The translations under genes were made by a program, and so were the position numbers. A stretch of DNA of 64,000 nt from Microbacterium sp. GCS4 (GTDB lineage: Bacteria > Actinomycetota > Actinomycetes > Actinomycetales > Microbacteriaceae): contig NZ_LGYE01000001.1 in assembly GCF_001262495.1 (NCBI RefSeq), positions 1,054,001 through 1,118,000 of the forward strand, written 5' to 3'. Every line of letters starts with the position of its first letter. Position 1 is the first letter of the stretch. This document shows positions 63,925 to 64,000 of this stretch, one piece after another. Under the pieces are notes generated by a model, which searched no databases, had not been told where the DNA came from, and was given only the letters and a program-made list of their open reading frames with translations.

Positions 63925-64000
63925 TCACTCCCACTCGATGGTCCCCGGCGGCTTGGAGGTCACGTCCAGCACGACGCGGTTGACGTCGCGGACGCTGTTG
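63925..64000 (-). CDS. guaA: GMP synthase, C-terminal end (rest outside window)
   Basis: Only the last 24 codons and the TGA are present. They encode NSVRDVNRVVLDVTSKPPGTIEWE, ending in the SKPPGTIEWE that closes nearly all glutamine-hydrolysing GMP synthases. It makes GMP from XMP. Confidence 0.9.
   Translation of the reverse strand, partial: NSVRDVNRVVLDVTSKPPGTIEWE

Overview
This window looks like a chromosomal segment of a high-GC actinobacterium of the Microbacteriaceae, most like Microbacterium. The reasons are very high GC, short intergenic gaps, a monomeric NADP isocitrate dehydrogenase, a DUF6350/PerM-like gene upstream of purN-purH, an ECF42-type sigma factor with its DGPF/YciI partner, and many leaderless starts with a TANNNT -10 box six or seven bases before the start codon. 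I see no tRNA, rRNA, insertion sequence, prophage or CRISPR array. The assignment to genus is inference.

Layout. 1-3.1 kb: end of a Pro/Ala-rich protein, then a tight run of DUF2568 membrane protein, GlcD-type FAD oxidase and NUDIX hydrolase. 3.1-11.0 kb: an amino-sugar and D-amino-acid island with nagB, a ROK kinase, a ROK repressor, a 1077-residue fusion of an N-acyl-D-amino-acid deacylase to a GH20 beta-N-acetylhexosaminidase, a D-serine-dehydratase-like PLP enzyme and, divergently, RidA. 11.1-15.5 kb: L,D-transpeptidase, icd, acetyltransferase. 15.7-22.3 kb: a LacI-controlled ABC importer with a YicI-type GH31 alpha-xylosidase; two near-identical palindromes mark the LacI sites. 22.4-27.4 kb: a coiled-coil membrane-anchored protein and a heterodimeric ABC exporter, preceded by a candidate leader peptide, an RNA hairpin and five tandem 17-18 bp repeats. 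27.4-29.4 kb: alkylation repair (Ogt and an Ada-AlkA fusion).

29.5-36.5 kb: an APC permease and LysR regulator, divergent from a five-gene sugar or polyol operon (YjbQ family, FGGY kinase, TIM-barrel isomerase, TPI-like protein lacking the catalytic His, SDR). 36.5-45.1 kb: purH, purN, DUF6350, a purine-type NCS2 permease, a TetR/VOC pair and sucD-sucC. 45.3-52.8 kb: TetR, acyl-CoA dehydrogenase, a Cys-tailed protein, an FAD oxidoreductase, a LigC-type DNA ligase facing a LigD-type polymerase domain, and an SseB-like protein. 52.8-64 kb: PcrA/UvrD helicase, a cell-wall-anchored lamin-tail/phytase-like protein with a possible PHO box, a glycerophosphodiesterase, a Bax-inhibitor-1 protein, a GlsB-type stress protein, the ECF42 pair, L-lactate dehydrogenase and the 3' end of guaA.

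The two most interesting systems are the deacylase-GH20 island, which reads as a peptidoglycan-salvage pathway whose last enzyme and RidA share mutually overlapping leaderless promoters, and the YjbQ-led sugar operon, whose substrate I cannot name.
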